From the NCBI RefSeq assembly GCF_964340395.1, contig NC_135554.1, positions 20,381,592-20,445,591 of the forward strand: DNA of 64,000 bases. The letters are read 5' to 3'. The notes beneath the pieces were generated by a model. It was not told where the DNA came from. It searched no databases and saw only the letters and a list, made by a program, of their open reading frames with translations. This DNA comes from Glandiceps talaboti. Its lineage: Eukaryota > Hemichordata > Enteropneusta > Spengelidae. The position numbers and the translations under genes are program-made. Shown one piece after another: positions 63,706-64,000 of this stretch; position 1 is the first letter of the stretch; every line of letters starts with the position of its first letter.

Positions 63706-63749
63706 AGTTGTCTGATGATCGCGCCATGCGTGAAACTCCGAGTTACAAC
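63706..63749 (+). ncRNA. Hammerhead-ribozyme-like motif, plus strand
   Basis: Core order fits a type I hammerhead: GTTGT (63707-63711), CTGATGA (63712-63718), stem II region TCGCGCCATGCGT (CGC pairs GCG), GAAA (63732-63735), then a 3-bp stem III (ACT with AGT around CCG). Predicted cleavage follows T63744, and ACAAC (63745-63749) pairs perfectly with GTTGT to close stem I. The base pair next to the core in stem II is U-U rather than the usual G-C, so activity is uncertain. Very short stem III is typical of transposon hammerheads. Confidence 0.5.
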
Positions 63750-63774
63750 CAAGAAAGAGTTCCAGTACTACCAA

Positions 63775-63894
<120 letters not shown>

Positions 63895-64000
63895 TGCGAT
63901 ATACATACGCCAAGCACTTTGACTCATATATGAACGTGAACACCAGCCGTGTGATGAACTTTTCAATTTCTCTATTAAAGTAATGCAGCTCGATGCTCAA

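Overview
This is animal nuclear DNA: AT-rich, intron-dense, with GT-AG splice sites, many microsatellites and minisatellites, and decayed transposable elements. Three housekeeping genes can be rebuilt exon by exon. Their proteins align along almost their whole length with the vertebrate proteins RANBP3, GTF3C3 and LRRC41. Introns of about 0.1-7 kb, the domain conservation and the repeat content suggest an invertebrate such as a hemichordate or another non-vertebrate deuterostome or lophotrochozoan. The species cannot be fixed from the sequence. All gene models come from reading frames, splice signals and remembered family sequences; no search was run.

Layout. (1) About 1-4355: a TTAA-bounded inverted-repeat element, a 144-bp MITE-like element and a 26-bp minisatellite of about 1.1 kb. 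(2) 4356-24666, plus strand: RANBP3, 15 exons, lacking its 5' end. Its 3' UTR reaches about 26.2 kb. (3) About 26.2-30.0 kb: intergenic DNA between convergent genes, with minisatellites. (4) 30095-42486, minus strand: GTF3C3 (TFIIIC102), 21 exons, apparently complete. (5) 42487-42990: a short head-to-head spacer, probably a shared bidirectional promoter. (6) 42991-55445, plus strand: LRRC41, 11 exons, apparently complete. (7) 55446-64000: no recognisable gene. The segment ends in three long (TA)n arrays separated by two palindromes, one of which carries a hammerhead-ribozyme-like core on both strands.

The genes share no pathway. RANBP3 is a Ran-GTP-linked nuclear export cofactor, GTF3C3 is a TPR subunit of the RNA polymerase III factor TFIIIC, and LRRC41 is a leucine-rich-repeat substrate receptor of an Elongin BC/Cullin ubiquitin ligase.

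The most unusual signal is repeated tandem duplication exactly across exon-intron junctions. In GTF3C3 three splice donors and one splice acceptor sit inside tandem arrays. The clearest is a 63-bp unit present seven times, each copy with an intact GTAAGT donor and an open reading frame that repeats one TPR helix. RANBP3 shows a weaker donor-spanning duplication and a tandem repeat grown from its last codons into the 3' UTR. Second in interest is the hammerhead-like palindrome next to (TA)n, which fits a Penelope-like or retrozyme-type element. Third is a dispersed inverted-repeat element carrying a CTCF-type motif.
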